NCBI RefSeq assembly: GCF_029227915.1
Contig: NC_079876.1
Span: 37,059,828-37,123,827, forward strand
DNA from: Hydractinia symbiolongicarpus
Taxonomy: Eukaryota > Cnidaria > Hydrozoa > Anthoathecata > Hydractiniidae
Length of the DNA stretch: 64,000 nucleotides
Reading direction: 5' to 3'
Part shown: positions 24,070 to 36,948 of the stretch, one piece after another
Numbering within the stretch: the first letter of the stretch is position 1
Layout: every line of letters starts with the position of its first letter
Translations under genes and position numbers: made by a program
The notes under the pieces: generated by a model
The model's input: only the letters and a program-made list of their open reading frames with translations
The model's database searches: none
Told to the model about the DNA's origin: nothing

Positions 24070-26413
24070 TCAAGAAATAACATTCTTCTTAATTTGACAT
24101 GATTCCTGGAACTCAGCGATTACACTGGGCGCTGTGGTAGCGCTTCATTTGAAAATTTAGATTAATAAGTCATTTTTTACTGTGGGACCAATCCTAGCCG
24201 TTATAGCGCGCTGAAGAAATAGCGACAGTTTCAAAAACTACATTTCATTGACTTTCTAACGGTGACAGTCTGTTTGAGTTACAACGGTTGGGTCACATAT
24301 TCGTACCAACATGTATTTAGCGATATTTTTCTCATATGAATAGGTTGCATTGCTTTTAACAGTGAAGCGGTTGACTGTGGGACTTAATTGAACTATCTTT
24401 GGACTGTGACCTGATAAATGTGATAAATGAGACAAATTGAGTCCAAGAAACAACATTCTTCTTAATTTGACATGATTGCCGGAACTCAGCGATTACATTG
24501 TGCGCTGTGGTAGCGCTTCATTTAAAAACTTAGATTAATAAGTCATTTTTTACTGCGGAACCATTCCTAGCCGTTATTGCGTGCTGAAGAAATAGTGACA
24601 GCTTCAAAAACTACATTTCATTGACTTTCTAACGGCGTCATTCCGTTTGAGTTACAACGGTCGGGTCACCTATTCGTACCAACATGTATTTATCGATATT
24701 TTTCTGATATTACTAGGTTGCATCGCTTTTAACAATGAAACTATTTACTGTGGGACTTAATTGAACTGATTATGGACTGTGACCTTAAAAATGTGAAAGT
24801 GAGGCAATTGGACACAAAGAAATAACATTCTTCTTAATTTGACGTGATTGCCGGAACTCAGCGATTATACTGGGCGCTGTGGTAGCGCTTCATTTAAAAA
24901 CTTAGATAAATAAGTCATTCTTTACTGTGGGACCAATCCTAGCTGTTATCGCGCGCTGAAGAAATAGCGACAGTTTCAAAAACTACATTTCATTGACTTT
25001 CTAACGGTGTCAGTCCGTTTGAGTTACAACAGTTGGGTCACATATTCGTACCAACATGTATTTAGCGACATTTATCTGATATTACTAGGTTGCATCGCTT
25101 TTAACAGTGAAACGATTGACTGTGGGACTTAATTGAACTAACTTTGAACTGTGAACTGATAAATGTGATAAATGAAAAAATTGGTCTCCAAGAAATAACA
25201 TTCTTCTTAATTTGACATGATTCCCGGAAGTCAGCGATTACACTGGGCGCTGTGGTAGCACTTCATTTAAAAATTTAGATTAATAAGTCATTTTCTACTG
25301 TGGGACCAATCCTAGCCGTTATCGCGCGCTGAAGAACTATCGACAGTTTCAAAAACTACATTTCATTGACTTTCTAACGGTATCAGTCCGTTTGAGTTAC
25401 AACGGTTGGGTCACCTATTGGTACCAACATGTATTTAGCGATATTTTTCTCATATTACTAGGTTGCATTGCTTTTAACAGAGAAACGATTGACTGTGGCA
25501 CATAATTGAACTGATTTTGGACTGTGACCTTATAAATGTTATAATTGTTACAATTGGACTCCAAGAAATAACATTCTTCTTAATTTGACATGATTGCCAA
25601 AACTCAGCGATTACACTGGGTGCTGTGGTAGTGCTTCATTTAAAAATTTAGATAAATAAGTCAATTTTTACTGTGGGACCAATCCTAGCCGTTATCGCCC
25701 GTGAAGAAATAGCGACAGTTTCAAAAACTACATTTCACTGACTTTCTAACGGTGTCAGTCCGTTTGAGTTATAACGGTTGGGTCACATATTTGTACCAAC
25801 ATATATTTAGCGATATTTTTCTGATATTACTAGGTTTCATCGCTTTTAACAATGAAACGATTGACTGTGGGACTTAATTGAACTGATTATGGACTGTGAC
25901 CTTAAAAATGTGAAAGTGAGACAATTGGACTCCAAGAAATAACATTCTTCTTAATTTGACATGATTACCGAAACTCAGCGATTACACTAGGCGCTCTGGT
26001 AGCGCTTCAATTAAAAATTAAGATAAAAAAAGTTATTTTTTACTGTGGGACCAATCCTAGCCGTTAGCGCGCGCTGAAGTAATAGAGACAGTTTCAAATA
26101 CTACATTTCACTGACTTTCTAACGTTGTCAGTCCGTTTGACTTATAACGGTTGGGTCACATATTTGTACCAACATATATTTAGCGATATTTTTCTGATAT
26201 TACTAGGTTGCATCGCTTTTAACAATGAAACGATTGACTGTGGGACTTAATTGAACTGATTATGGACTGTGACCTTAAAAATGTGAAAGTGAGACAATTG
26301 GACTCCAAGAAATAACATTCTTCTTAATTTGACATGACTTCCGAATCTCAGCGATGACACTAGGCGCTGTGGTAGCGCTTCAATTAAAAATTAAAATAAA
26401 AAAGTCACTTTTT

Positions 26414-26774
26414 ACTGTGGGACCAATCCTAGCCGTTAGCGCGCGCTGAAGTAATAGAGAAAGTTTCAAATACTACATTTCACTGACTTTCTAACGGTGT
26501 CAGTCCGTTTGTGTTTCAACGGTTGGGTCACATATTCGTACCAACATGTATTTAGCGATATTTATCTGATATTACTAGGTTGCATCGCGTTTAGCAGTGA
26601 AACGATTGACTGTGGGACTTATTGGACAGTGCCTGATAAATGTGATAAATGAAAAAAATTGGACTCCAAGAAGTAACATTCTTCTTAATTTGACATGATT
26701 GCCGGAACTCAGCGATTACACTGTGCGCTGTGGTAGCGCTTCATTTAAAAATTTAGATTAGTAAGTCATTTTTC
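26414..26774 (+). repeat. Short monomer (361 bp) with internal deletion
   Basis: The second half reads gggacttattggacagtgcctg where relatives read gggacttaattgaac, a few more bases, then ttggacagtgacctg. About a dozen bases are lost between two tt(g)-containing stretches. Related units with ggacagtg and ccaagaagtaac but without the deletion lie near 43615 and 52570. Confidence 0.8.
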
Positions 26775-27243
26775 ACTGTGGAACCAATCCTAGACGTTAT
26801 CGCGCGCTGAAGAACTATCGACAGTTTCAAAAACTACATTTCATTGACTTTCTAACGGTGTCAGTCCGTTTGAGTTTCACCGATCCCAGCCGTTATCGCG
26901 CGCTGAAAAAATGGCGACAGTTTCAAAAACTACATTTCATTGACTTTATAACGGTATCAGTCCGTTTGAGTTACAACGGTTGGGTCACCTATTGGTACCA
27001 ACATGTATTTAGCGATATTTTTCTCATATTACTAGGTTGCATTGCTTTTAACAGAGAAAGGATTGACTGTGGCACATAATTGAACTGATTTTGGACTGTG
27101 ACCTTATAAATGTTATAATTGTTACAATTGGACTCCAAGAAATAACATTCTTCTTAATTTGACATGATTGCCGAAACTCAGCGATTACACTGCGTGCTGT
27201 GGTAGCGCTTCATTTAAAAATTTAGATAAATAAGTCAATTTTT
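26775..27243 (+). repeat. Cassette-bearing monomer, first in domain C
   Basis: A 469-bp unit with the internal 96-bp duplication, re-entering near 26882 as gatcccagccgttatcgcg. The first part has gacgttatcgcgcgctgaag and aactatcgacag, and the duplicated part has gaaaaaatggcgac. The unit start is cactgtggaacc instead of tactgtgggacc. The second half is the gcattgc/gtggcacataattg type with the attgttacaattgg marker of domain A. Confidence 0.87.
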
Positions 27244-27615
27244 ACTGTGGGACCAATCCTAGCCGTTATCGCCCGTGAAGAAATAGCGACAGTTTCAAAA
27301 ACTACATTTCACTGAATTTCTAACGGTGTCAATCCGTTTGAGTTACAACGGTAGAGTCACATATTCGTACCAACATGTAATTCGTCCTATTTTTCCGGTA
27401 TTACTAGGTTGTATGGCTTTTAACAGTGAAACGATTAACTGTGGGACTTAATTGAACTGATTATTGACTGAGACCTGATAAGCGTGATAGATGAGACAAT
27501 TGGACTCCACGAAATAACATTCTTCTTAATTTGACGTGATTGCCGGAACTCAGCGATTACACTGGGCGCTGTGGTAGCGCTTCATTTAAGAATTTAGATA
27601 AATAAGTCATTCTTT

Positions 27616-27967
27616 ACTGTGGGACCAATCCTAGCCGTTATCGCGCGCTGAAGAAATAGCGACAATTTCAAAAACTACATTTCACTGACATTCTAACGTT
27701 GTCAGTCCGTTTGAGTTATAACGGTTGGGTCACATATTTCTAACAACATATATTTAGCGATATTTTTCTGATATTACTAGGTTGCATCGCTTTTAACAAT
27801 GAAACGATTGACTGTGGGACTTAATTGAACTGATTATGGACTGTGACCTTAAAAATGTGAAAGTGAGACAATTGGACTCCAAGAAAGAACATTCTTCTTA
27901 ATTTGACATGACTTCCGAAACTCAGCGATGACACTAGGCGCTGTGGTAGATTAATAAGTCATTTTTT
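27616..27967 (+). repeat. Short monomer (352 bp) with ~21-bp deletion at the linker
   Basis: The hairpin stretch ends as gctgtggtag and continues directly with attaataagtcatt. The normal cgcttcatttaaaaattt between two tag trinucleotides is missing, which is what slippage or end joining between those trinucleotides would give. The right arm of the hairpin is lost in this copy. Confidence 0.85.
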
Positions 27968-29937
27968 ACTGTGGGACCAATCCTAGCCGTTATCGCGCGC
28001 TGAAGGAATAGCGACAGTTTCAAAAACTACATTTCATTGACTTTCTAACGTTGTCAGTCCGTTTGAGTTTCAACGATCCCAGCCGTTATCGCGCGCTGAA
28101 GAAATAGCGACAGTTTCAAAAACTACATTTCATTGACTTTTTAACGTTGTCAGTCCGTTTGAGTTATAACGGTTGGGTCACGTATTTGTACCAACATGTA
28201 TTTAGCGATATTTTTCTGATATTACTAGGTTGAATCGCTTTTAACAATGAAACGATTGACTGTGGCAAATAATTGAACTGATTTTGGACTGTGACCTTAT
28301 AAATGTTATAAGTGAAACAAATTGGACTCCAAGAAATAACATTCTTCTTAATTTGACATGATTGCCGTAACTTAGCGATTACACTTGGCGCTGTTGTAGC
28401 GCTTCATTTAAAAATTTAGATTAATAAGTCATTTTTTACTGTGGGACCAATCCTAACCGTTATCGCGCGCTGAAGGAATAGCGACAGTTTCAAAAACTAC
28501 ATTTCATTGACTTTCTAACGTTGTCAGTCCATTTGAGTTTCAACGATCCCACCCGTTATCGCGCGCTGAAGTAATAGAGACAGTTTCAAAAACTACATTT
28601 CATTGACTTTTTAACGTTGTCAGTCCGTTTGAGTTACAACGGTTGGGTCACCTATTGGTACCAACATGTATTTAGCGATATTTTTCTCATATTACTAGGT
28701 TGCATTGCTTTTAACAGAGAAACGATTGACTGTGGCACATAATTGAACTGATTTTGGACTGTGACCTTATAAATGTTATAATTGTTACAATTGGACTCCA
28801 AGAAATAACATTCTTCTTAATTTGACATGATTGCCGAAACTCAGCGATTACACTGGGTGCTGTGGTAGCGCTTCATTTAAAAATTTAGATAAATAAGTCA
28901 ATTTTTACTGCGGGACCAATCCTAGCCGTTATCGCCCGTGAAGAAATAGCAACAGTTTCAAAAACTACATTTCATTGACTTTCTAACGTTGTCAGTCCGT
29001 TTGAGTTTCAACGATCCCAGCCGTTATCGCGCGCTGAAGAAATAGCGACAGTTTCAAAAACTACATTTCATTGACTTTCTAACGTTGTCAGTCCGTTTGA
29101 GTTTCAACGATCCCAGCCGTTATCGCGCGCTGAAGTAATAGAGACAGTTTCAAAAACTACATTTCATTGACTTTTTAACGTTGTCAGTCCGTTTGAGTTA
29201 TAACGGTTGGGTCACATATTTGTACCAACATGTATTTAGCGATGTTTTTTTGATATTACTAGGTTGCATCGCTTTTAACAATGAAACGATTGACTGTGGG
29301 ACTTAATTGAACTGATTATGGACTGTGACCTTAAAAATGTGAAAGTGAGACAATTGGACTCCAAGAAATAACATTCTTCTTAATTTGACATGACTTCCGA
29401 AACTTAGCGATTACACTTGGCGCTGTTGTAGCGCTTCATTTAAAAATTTAGATTAATAAGTCATTTTTTACTGTGGGACCAATCCTAGCCGTTATCGCGC
29501 GCTGAAGGAATAGCGACAGTTTCAAAAACTACATTTCATTGACTTTCTAACGTTGTCAGTCCGTTTGAGTTTCAACGATCCCAGCCGTTATCGCGCGCTG
29601 AAGAAATAGCGACAGTTTCAAAAACTACATTTCATTGACTTTCTAACGCTGTCAGTCCGTTTGAGTTATAAAGGTTGGGTCACATATTTGTACCAACATG
29701 TATTTAGCGATATTTTTCTGATATTACTAGGTTGCATCGCTTTTAACATTGAAACGATTGACTGTGGGACTTAATTGAACTGATTATGGACTGTGACCTT
29801 AAAAATGTGAAAGTGAGACAATTGGACTCCAAGAAATAACATTCTTCTTAATTTGACATGATTGCCGAAACTCAGCGATTACACTAGGCGCTGTGGTAGC
29901 GCTTCAAATAAAAATTGAGATAAAAAAGTTATTTTTT
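27968..29937 (+). repeat. Run of cassette-bearing monomers including a triplicated cassette
   Basis: Units 27968, 28438, 28907 and 29470 all contain the 96-bp internal duplication, giving spacings of 470, 469, 563 and 468 bp. Unit 28907 is special: it re-enters twice (29013 and 29109), so the 96-bp segment is present three times in tandem. The 28545 re-entry reads gatcccacccg, a private variant. Unit 27968 has a near-copy in 1881 and 2351 of domain A. Confidence 0.9.
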
Positions 29938-30310
29938 ACTGTGGGACCAATCCTAGCCGTTAGCGCGCGCTGAAGTAATAGAGACAGTTTCAAATACTAC
30001 ATTTCACTGACTTTCTAACGGTGTCAGTCCGTTTGAGTTTTAACGGTTGGGTCACATATTCGTACCAACATGTATTTAGCGATATTTATCTGATATTAAT
30101 AGGTTGCATCGCTTTTAGCAGTGAAACGATTGACTGTGGGACTTAATTGAACTAACTTTAGACTGTGACCTGACAAATGTGATAAATGAGAAAATTGGAC
30201 TCCAAGAAATAACATTCTTCTTAATTTGACATGATTGCCGTAACTTAGCGATTACACTTGGCGCTGTTGTAGCGCTTCATTTAAAAATTTAGATTAATAA
30301 GTCATTTTTT

Positions 30311-30800
30311 ACTGTGGGACCAATCCTAGCCGTTAGCGCGTGCTGAAGAAATAGCGACAGTTTTAAATACTACATTTCACTGACTTTCTAACGGTGTCAG
30401 TCCATTTGAGTTTTAACGGTTGGGTCACATATTCGTACCAACATGTATTTAGCGATATTTTTCTCATATTACTAGGTTGCATTGCTTTTAAAAGAGAAAC
30501 GATTGACTGTGGCACATAATTGAACTGATTTTGGACTGTGACCTTATAAATGTTATAAGTGAAACAAATTGGACTCCAAGAAATAACATTCTTCTTAATT
30601 TGACATGATTGCCGTAACTTAGCGATTACACTTGGCGCTGTTGTAGTGCTTCATTTAAAAATTTAGATTTATAAGTCATTTTTTACTGTGGGACCAATCC
30701 TAGCCGTTATCCCGCGCTGAAGGAATAGCGACAGTTTCAAAAACTACATTTCATTGACTTTCTAACGTTGTCAGTCCGTTTGAGTTTCAACGATCCCAGC
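30311..30800 (+). repeat. Segment repeated 7012 bp downstream (flank of the 842-bp array)
   Basis: Unit 30311 (gcgcgtgctgaagaaatagcg, gacagttttaaatac, gtccatttgag, taaaagagaaacg) recurs at 36949 and 37323. The following start with gatttataagtcat recurs before 37697. Units 30311/37323 and 30685/37697 are each 7012 bp apart. The 842-bp array therefore lies between two related flanks. Confidence 0.8.
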
Positions 30801-33800
30801 CGTTATCGCGCGCTGAAGAAATAGCGACAGTTTCAAAAACTACATTTCATTGACTTTCTAACGCTGTCAGTCCGTTTGAGTTATAAAGGTTGGGTCACAT
30901 ATTTGTACCAACATGTATTTAGCGATATTTTTCTGATATTACTAGGTTGCATCGCTTTTAACATTGAAACGATTGACTGTGGGACTTAATTGAACTGATT
31001 ATGGACTGTGACCTTAAAAATGTGAAAGTGAGACAATTGGACTCCAAGAAATAACATTCTTCTTAATTTGACATGATTGCCGAAACTCAGCAATTACACT
31101 AGGCGCTGTGGTAGCGCTTCAATTAAAAATTGAGATAAAAAAGTTATTTTTTACTGTGGGACCAATCCTAGCCGTTAGCGCGCGCTGAAGTAATAGAGAC
31201 AGTTTCAAATACTACATTTCACTGACTTTCTAACGGTGTCAGTCCGTTTGAGTTTTAACGGTTGGGTCACACATTCGTACCAACATGTATTTAGCGATAT
31301 TTATCTGATATTACTAGGTTGCATCGCTTTTAGCAGTGAAACGATTGACTGTGGGACTTAATTGAACTAACTTTAGACTGTGACCTGACAAATGTGATAA
31401 ATGAGAAAATTGGACTCCAAGAAATAACATTCTTCTTAATTTGACATGATTGCCGGAACTCAGTGATTACACTGGGCGCTGTGGTAGTGCTTCTTTTAAA
31501 AATTCAGAATAATGAGTTATTTGTTACTGTGGGACCAATCCTAGCCGTTATCGCGCGCTGAAGGAATAGCGACAGTTTCAAAAACTACATTTCATTGACT
31601 TTTTAACGTTGTCAGTCCGTTTGAGTTTCAACGATCCCAGCCGTTATCGCGCGCTGAAGAAATAGCGACAGTTTCAAAAACTACATTTCATTGACTTTCT
31701 AACGCTGTCAGTCCGTTTGAGTTATAAAGGTTGGGTCACATATTTGTACCAACATGTATTTAGCGATATTTTTCTGATATTACTAGGTTGCATCGCTTTT
31801 AACATTGAAACGATTGACTGTGGGACTTAATTGAACTGATTATGGACTGTGACCTTAAAAATGTGAAAGTGAGACAATTGGACTCCAAGAAATAACATTC
31901 TTCTTAATTTGACATGATTGCCGAAACTCAGCGATTACACTAGGCGCTGTGGTAGCGCTTCAATTAAAAATTGAGATAAAAAAGTTATTTTTTACTGTGG
32001 GACCAATCCTAGCCGTTAGCGCGCGCTGAAGTAATAGAGACAGTTTCAAATACTACATTTCACTGACTTTCTAACGGTGTCAGTCCGTTTGAGTTTCAAC
32101 GGTTGGGTCATATATTCGTTCCAACATGTATTTAGCGATATTTTTCTCATATTACTAGGTTGCATTGCTTTTAACAAAGAAACGATTGACTGTGGCACAT
32201 AATTGAACTGATTTTGGACTGTGACCTTATAAATGTTATAAGTGAGACAAATTGGACTCCAAGAAATAACATTCTTCTTAATTTGACATGATTGCCGTAA
32301 CTTAGCGATTACACTTGGCGCTGTTGTAGCGCTTCATTTAAAAATTTAGATTAATAAGTCATTTTTTACTGTGGGACCAATCCTAGCCGTTATCGCGCGC
32401 TGAAGGAATAGCGACAGTTTCAAAAACTACATTTCATTGACTTTCTAACGTTGTCAGTCCGTTTGAGTTTCAACGATCCCAGCCGTTATCGCGCGCTGAA
32501 GAAATAGCGACAGTTTCAAAAACTACATTTCATTGACTTTCTAACGCTGTCAGTCCGTTTGAGTTATAAAGGTTGGGTCACATATTTGTACCAACATGTA
32601 TTTAGCGATATTTTTCTGATATTACTAGGTTGCATCGCTTTTAACATTGAAACGATTGACTGTGGGACTTAATTGAACTGATTATGGACTGTGACCTTAA
32701 AAATGTGAAAGTGAGACAATTGGACTCCAAGAAATAACATTCTTCTTAATTTGACATGATTGCCGAAACTCAGCAATTACACTAGGCGCTGTGGTAGCGC
32801 TTCAATTAAAAATTGAGATAAAAAAGTTATTTTTTACTGTGGGACCAATCCTAGCCGTTAGCGCGCGCTGAAGTAATAGAGACAGTTTCAAATACTACAT
32901 TTCACTGACTTTCTAACGGTGTCAGTCCGTTTGAGTTTTAACGGTTGGGTCACACATTCGTACCAACATGTATTTAGCGATATTTATCTGATATTACTAG
33001 GTTGCATCGCTTTTAGCAGTGAAACGATTGACTGTGGGACTTAATTGAACTAACTTTAGACTGTGACCTGACAAATGTGATAAATGAGAAAATTGGACTC
33101 CAAGAAATAACATTCTTCTTAATTTGACATGATTGCCGGAACTCAGCGATTACACTGGGCGCTGTGGTAGTGCTTCTTTTAAAAATTCAGAATAATGAGT
33201 TATTTGTTACTGTGGGACCAATCCTAGCCGTTATCGCGCGCTGAAGGAATAGCGACAGTTTCAAAAACTACATTTCATTGACTTTTTAACGTTGTCAGTC
33301 CGTTTGAGTTTCAACGATCCCAGCCGTTATCGCGCGCTGAAGAAATAGCGACAGTTTCAAAAACTACATTTCATTGACTTTCTAACGCTGTCAGTCCGTT
33401 TGAGTTATAAAGGTTGGGTCACATATTTGTACCAACATGTATTTAGCGATATTTTTCTGATATTACTAGGTTGCATCGCTTTTAACATTGAAACGATTGA
33501 CTGTGGGACTTAATTGAACTGATTATGGACTGTGACCTTAAAAATGTGAAAGTGAGACAATTGGACTCCAAGAAATAACATTCTTCTTAATTTGACATGA
33601 TTGCCGAAACTCAGCGATTACACTAGGCGCTGTGGTAGCGCTTCAATTAAAAATTGAGATAAAAAAGTTATTTTTTACTGTGGGACCAATCCTAGCCGTT
33701 AGCGCGCGCTGAAGTAATAGAGACAGTTTCAAATACTACATTTCACTGACTTTCTAACGGTGTCAGTCCGTTTGAGTTTCAACGGTTGGGTCATATATTC

Positions 33801-36574
33801 GTTCCAACATGTATTTAGCGATATTTTTCTCATATTACTAGGTTGCATTGCTTTTAACAAAGAAACGATTGACTGTGGCACATAATTGAACTGATTTTGG
33901 ACTGTGACCTTATAAATGTTATAAGTGAGACAAATTGGACTCCAAGAAATAACATTCTTCTTAATTTGACATGATTGCCGTAACTTAGCGATTACACTTG
34001 GCGCTGTTGTAGCGCTTCATTTAAAAATTTAGATTAATAAGTCATTTTTTACTGTGGGACCAATCCTAGCCGTTATCGCGCGCTGAAGGAATAGCGACAG
34101 TTTCAAAAACTACATTTCATTGACTTTCTAACGTTGTCAGTCCGTTTGAGTTTCAACGATCCCAGCCGTTATCGCGCGCTGAAGAAATAGCGACAGTTTC
34201 AAAAACTACATTTCATTGACTTTCTAACGCTGTCAGTCCGTTTGAGTTATAAAGGTTGGGTCACATATTTGTACCAACATGTATTTAGCGATATTTTTCT
34301 GATATTACTAGGTTGCATCGCTTTTAACATTGAAACGATTGACTGTGGGACTTAATTGAACTGATTATGGACTGTGACCTTAAAAATGTGAAAGTGAGAC
34401 AATTGGACTCCAAGAAATAACATTCTTCTTAATTTGACATGATTGCCGAAACTCAGCGATTACACTAGGCGCTGTGGTAGCGCTTCAATTAAAAATTGAG
34501 ATAAAAAAGTTATTTTTTACTGTGGGACCAATCCTAGCCGTTAGCGCGCGCTGAAGTAATAGAGACAGTTTCAAATACTACATTTCACTGACTTTCTAAC
34601 GGTGTCAGTCCGTTTGAGTTTCAACGGTTGGGTCATATATTCGTTCCAACATGTATTTAGCGATATTTTTCTCATATTACTAGGTTGCATTGCTTTTAAC
34701 AAAGAAACGATTGACTGTGGCACATAATTGAACTGATTTTGGACTGTGACCTTATAAATGTTATAAGTGAGACAAATTGGACTCCAAGAAATAACATTCT
34801 TCTTAATTTGACATGATTGCCGTAACTTAGCGATTACACTTGGCGCTGTTGTAGCGCTTCATTTAAAAATTTAGATTAATAAGTCATTTTTTACTGTGGG
34901 ACCAATCCTAGCCGTTATCGCGCGCTGAAGGAATAGCGACAGTTTCAAAAACTACATTTCATTGACTTTCTAACGTTGTCAGTCCGTTTGAGTTTCAACG
35001 ATCCCAGCCGTTATCGCGCGCTGAAGAAATAGCGACAGTTTCAAAAACTACATTTCATTGACTTTCTAACGCTGTCAGTCCGTTTGAGTTATAAAGGTTG
35101 GGTCACATATTTGTACCAACATGTATTTAGCGATATTTTTCTGATATTACTAGGTTGCATCGCTTTTAACATTGAAACGATTGACTGTGGGACTTAATTG
35201 AACTGATTATGGACTGTGACCTTAAAAATGTGAAAGTGAGACAATTGGACTCCAAGAAATAACATTCTTCTTAATTTGACATGATTGCCGAAACTCAGCG
35301 ATTACACTAGGCGCTGTGGTAGCGCTTCAATTAAAAATTGAGATAAAAAAGTTATTTTTTACTGTGGGACCAATCCTAGCCGTTAGCGCGCGCTGAAGTA
35401 ATAGAGACAGTTTCAAATACTACATTTCACTGACTTTCTAACGGTGTCAGTCCGTTTGACTTTTAACGGTTGGGTCACATACTCGTACCAACATGTATTT
35501 AGCGATATTTATCTGATATTACTAGGTTGCATCGCTTTTAGCAGTGAAACGATTGACTGTGGGACTTAATTGAACTAACTTTAGACTGTGACCTGACAAA
35601 TGTGATAAATGAGAAAATTGGACTCCAAGAAATAACATTCTTCTTAATTTGACATGATTGCCGGAACTCAGCGATTACACTGGGCGCTGTGGTAGTGCTT
35701 CTTTTAAAAATTCAGAATAATGAGTTATTTGTTACTGTGGGACCAATCCTAGCCGTTATCGCGCGCTGAAGGAATAGCGACAGTTTCAAAAACTACATTT
35801 CATTGACTTTCTAACCTTGTCAGTCCGTTTGAGTTTCAACGATCCCAGCCGTTATCGCGCGCTGAAGAAATAGCGACAGTTTCAAAAACTACATTTCATT
35901 GACTTTCTAACGCTGTCAGTCCGTTTGAGTTATAAAGGTTGGGTCACATATTTGTACCAACATGTATTTAGCGATATTTTTCTGATATTACTAGGTTGCA
36001 TCGCTTTTAACATTGAAACGATTGACTGTGGGACTTAATTGAACTGATTATGGACTGTGACCTTAAAAATGTGAAAGTGAGACAATTGGACTCCAAGAAA
36101 TAACATTCTTCTTAATTTGACATGATTGCCGAAACTCAGCGATTACACTAGGCGCTGTGGTAGCGCTTCAATTAAAAATTGAGATAAAAAAGTTATTTTT
36201 TACTGTGGGACCAATCCTAGCCGTTAGCCCGCGCTGAAGTAATAGAGACAGTTTCAAATACTACATTTCACTGACTTTCTAACGGTGTCAGTCCGTTTGA
36301 GTTTTAACGGTTGGGTCACATACTCGTACCAACATGTATTTAGCGATATTTATCTGATATTACTAGGTTGCATCGCTTTTAGCAGTGAAACGATTGACTG
36401 TGGGACTTAATTGAACTAACTTTAGACTGTGACCTGACAAATGTGATAAATGAGAAAATTGGACTCCAAGAAATAACATTCTTCTTAATTTGACATGATT
36501 GCCGGAACTCAGCGATTACACTGGGCGCTGTGGTAGTGCTTCTTTTAAAAATTCAGAATAATGAGTTATTTGTT
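30685..36574 (+). repeat. 842-bp composite higher-order repeat, seven tandem copies
   Basis: Each copy is one cassette-bearing monomer (468 bp) followed by one plain monomer (373-374 bp). Copies start at 30685, 31526, 32368, 33209, 34051, 34893 and 35734, with spacings of 841 or 842 bp. The cassette re-entry points are at 30792, 31633, 32475, 33316, 34158, 35000 and 35841. The cassette monomers are almost the same in all copies and carry gtttgagttataaagg and taacattgaaacg. The plain monomers come in two forms. X has gagttttaacgg, atttatctgatatt and ttttagcagtg. Y has catatattcgttcc and taacaaagaaacg. The order is X Y X Y Y X X. This is the most regular and probably youngest expansion in the window. 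Confidence 0.95.
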
Positions 36575-36948
36575 ACTGTGGGACCAATCCTAGCCGTTAG
36601 CGCGCTCTGAAGTAATACAGACAGTTTCAAATACTACATTTCACTGACTTTCTAACGGTGTCAGTCCGTTTCAGTTCCAACAGTTGGATCACATATTCGT
36701 ACCAACATGTATTTAGCGATATTTTTCTCATATTACTAGGTTGCATTGCTTTTAACAGAGAAACGATTGACTGTGGCACATAATTGAACTGATTTTGAAC
36801 TGTGACCTTATAAATGTTATAAGTGAAACAAATTGGACTCCAAGAAATAACATTCTTCTTAATTTGACATGATTGCCGTAACTTAGCGATTACACTTGGC
36901 GCTGTTGTAGCGCTTCATTTAAAAAATTAGATTAATAAGTCATTTTTT

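Larger units (their letters stand above)
7100..24700 (+). repeat. Domain B: distinct satellite subfamily
   Basis: Monomer starts: 7385, 7759, 8132, 8505, 8879, 9252, 9625, 9998, 10371, 10744, 11117, 11490, 11863, 12236, 12609, 12983, 13356, 13729, 14102, 14475, 14848, 15221, 15594, 15967, 16340, 16713, 17087, 17460, 17833, 18207, 18580, 18954, 19327, 19700, 20074, 20447, 20820, 21193, 21566, 21939, 22312, 22686, 23059, 23432, 23806, 24179, 24552. Characteristic variants are gtgacagtccg, ggaagacaattggacccc, gaactatctttgg, attcggaccaac and aaaaaaggtatatttt. Spacing is very regular at 372-374 bp and no 96-bp cassette occurs. Variants to its left and right (domains A and C) resemble each other more than they resemble this block. 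Confidence 0.82.

Noticed and set aside
7100-24700. Transposable element or gene insertion as the cause of domain B's distinctness
   Set aside because: The domain consists of the same monomer in unbroken phase; no terminal repeats, target-site duplications or coding sequence are visible.
26858-27079. 73-codon plus-strand open frame in a cassette-bearing unit; similar 70-codon frames at 56826-57038 and 59061-59273
   Set aside because: The longest frame in 64 kb is still only 73 codons and arises from the repeat phase. The last two are copies related by the 2235-bp duplication.
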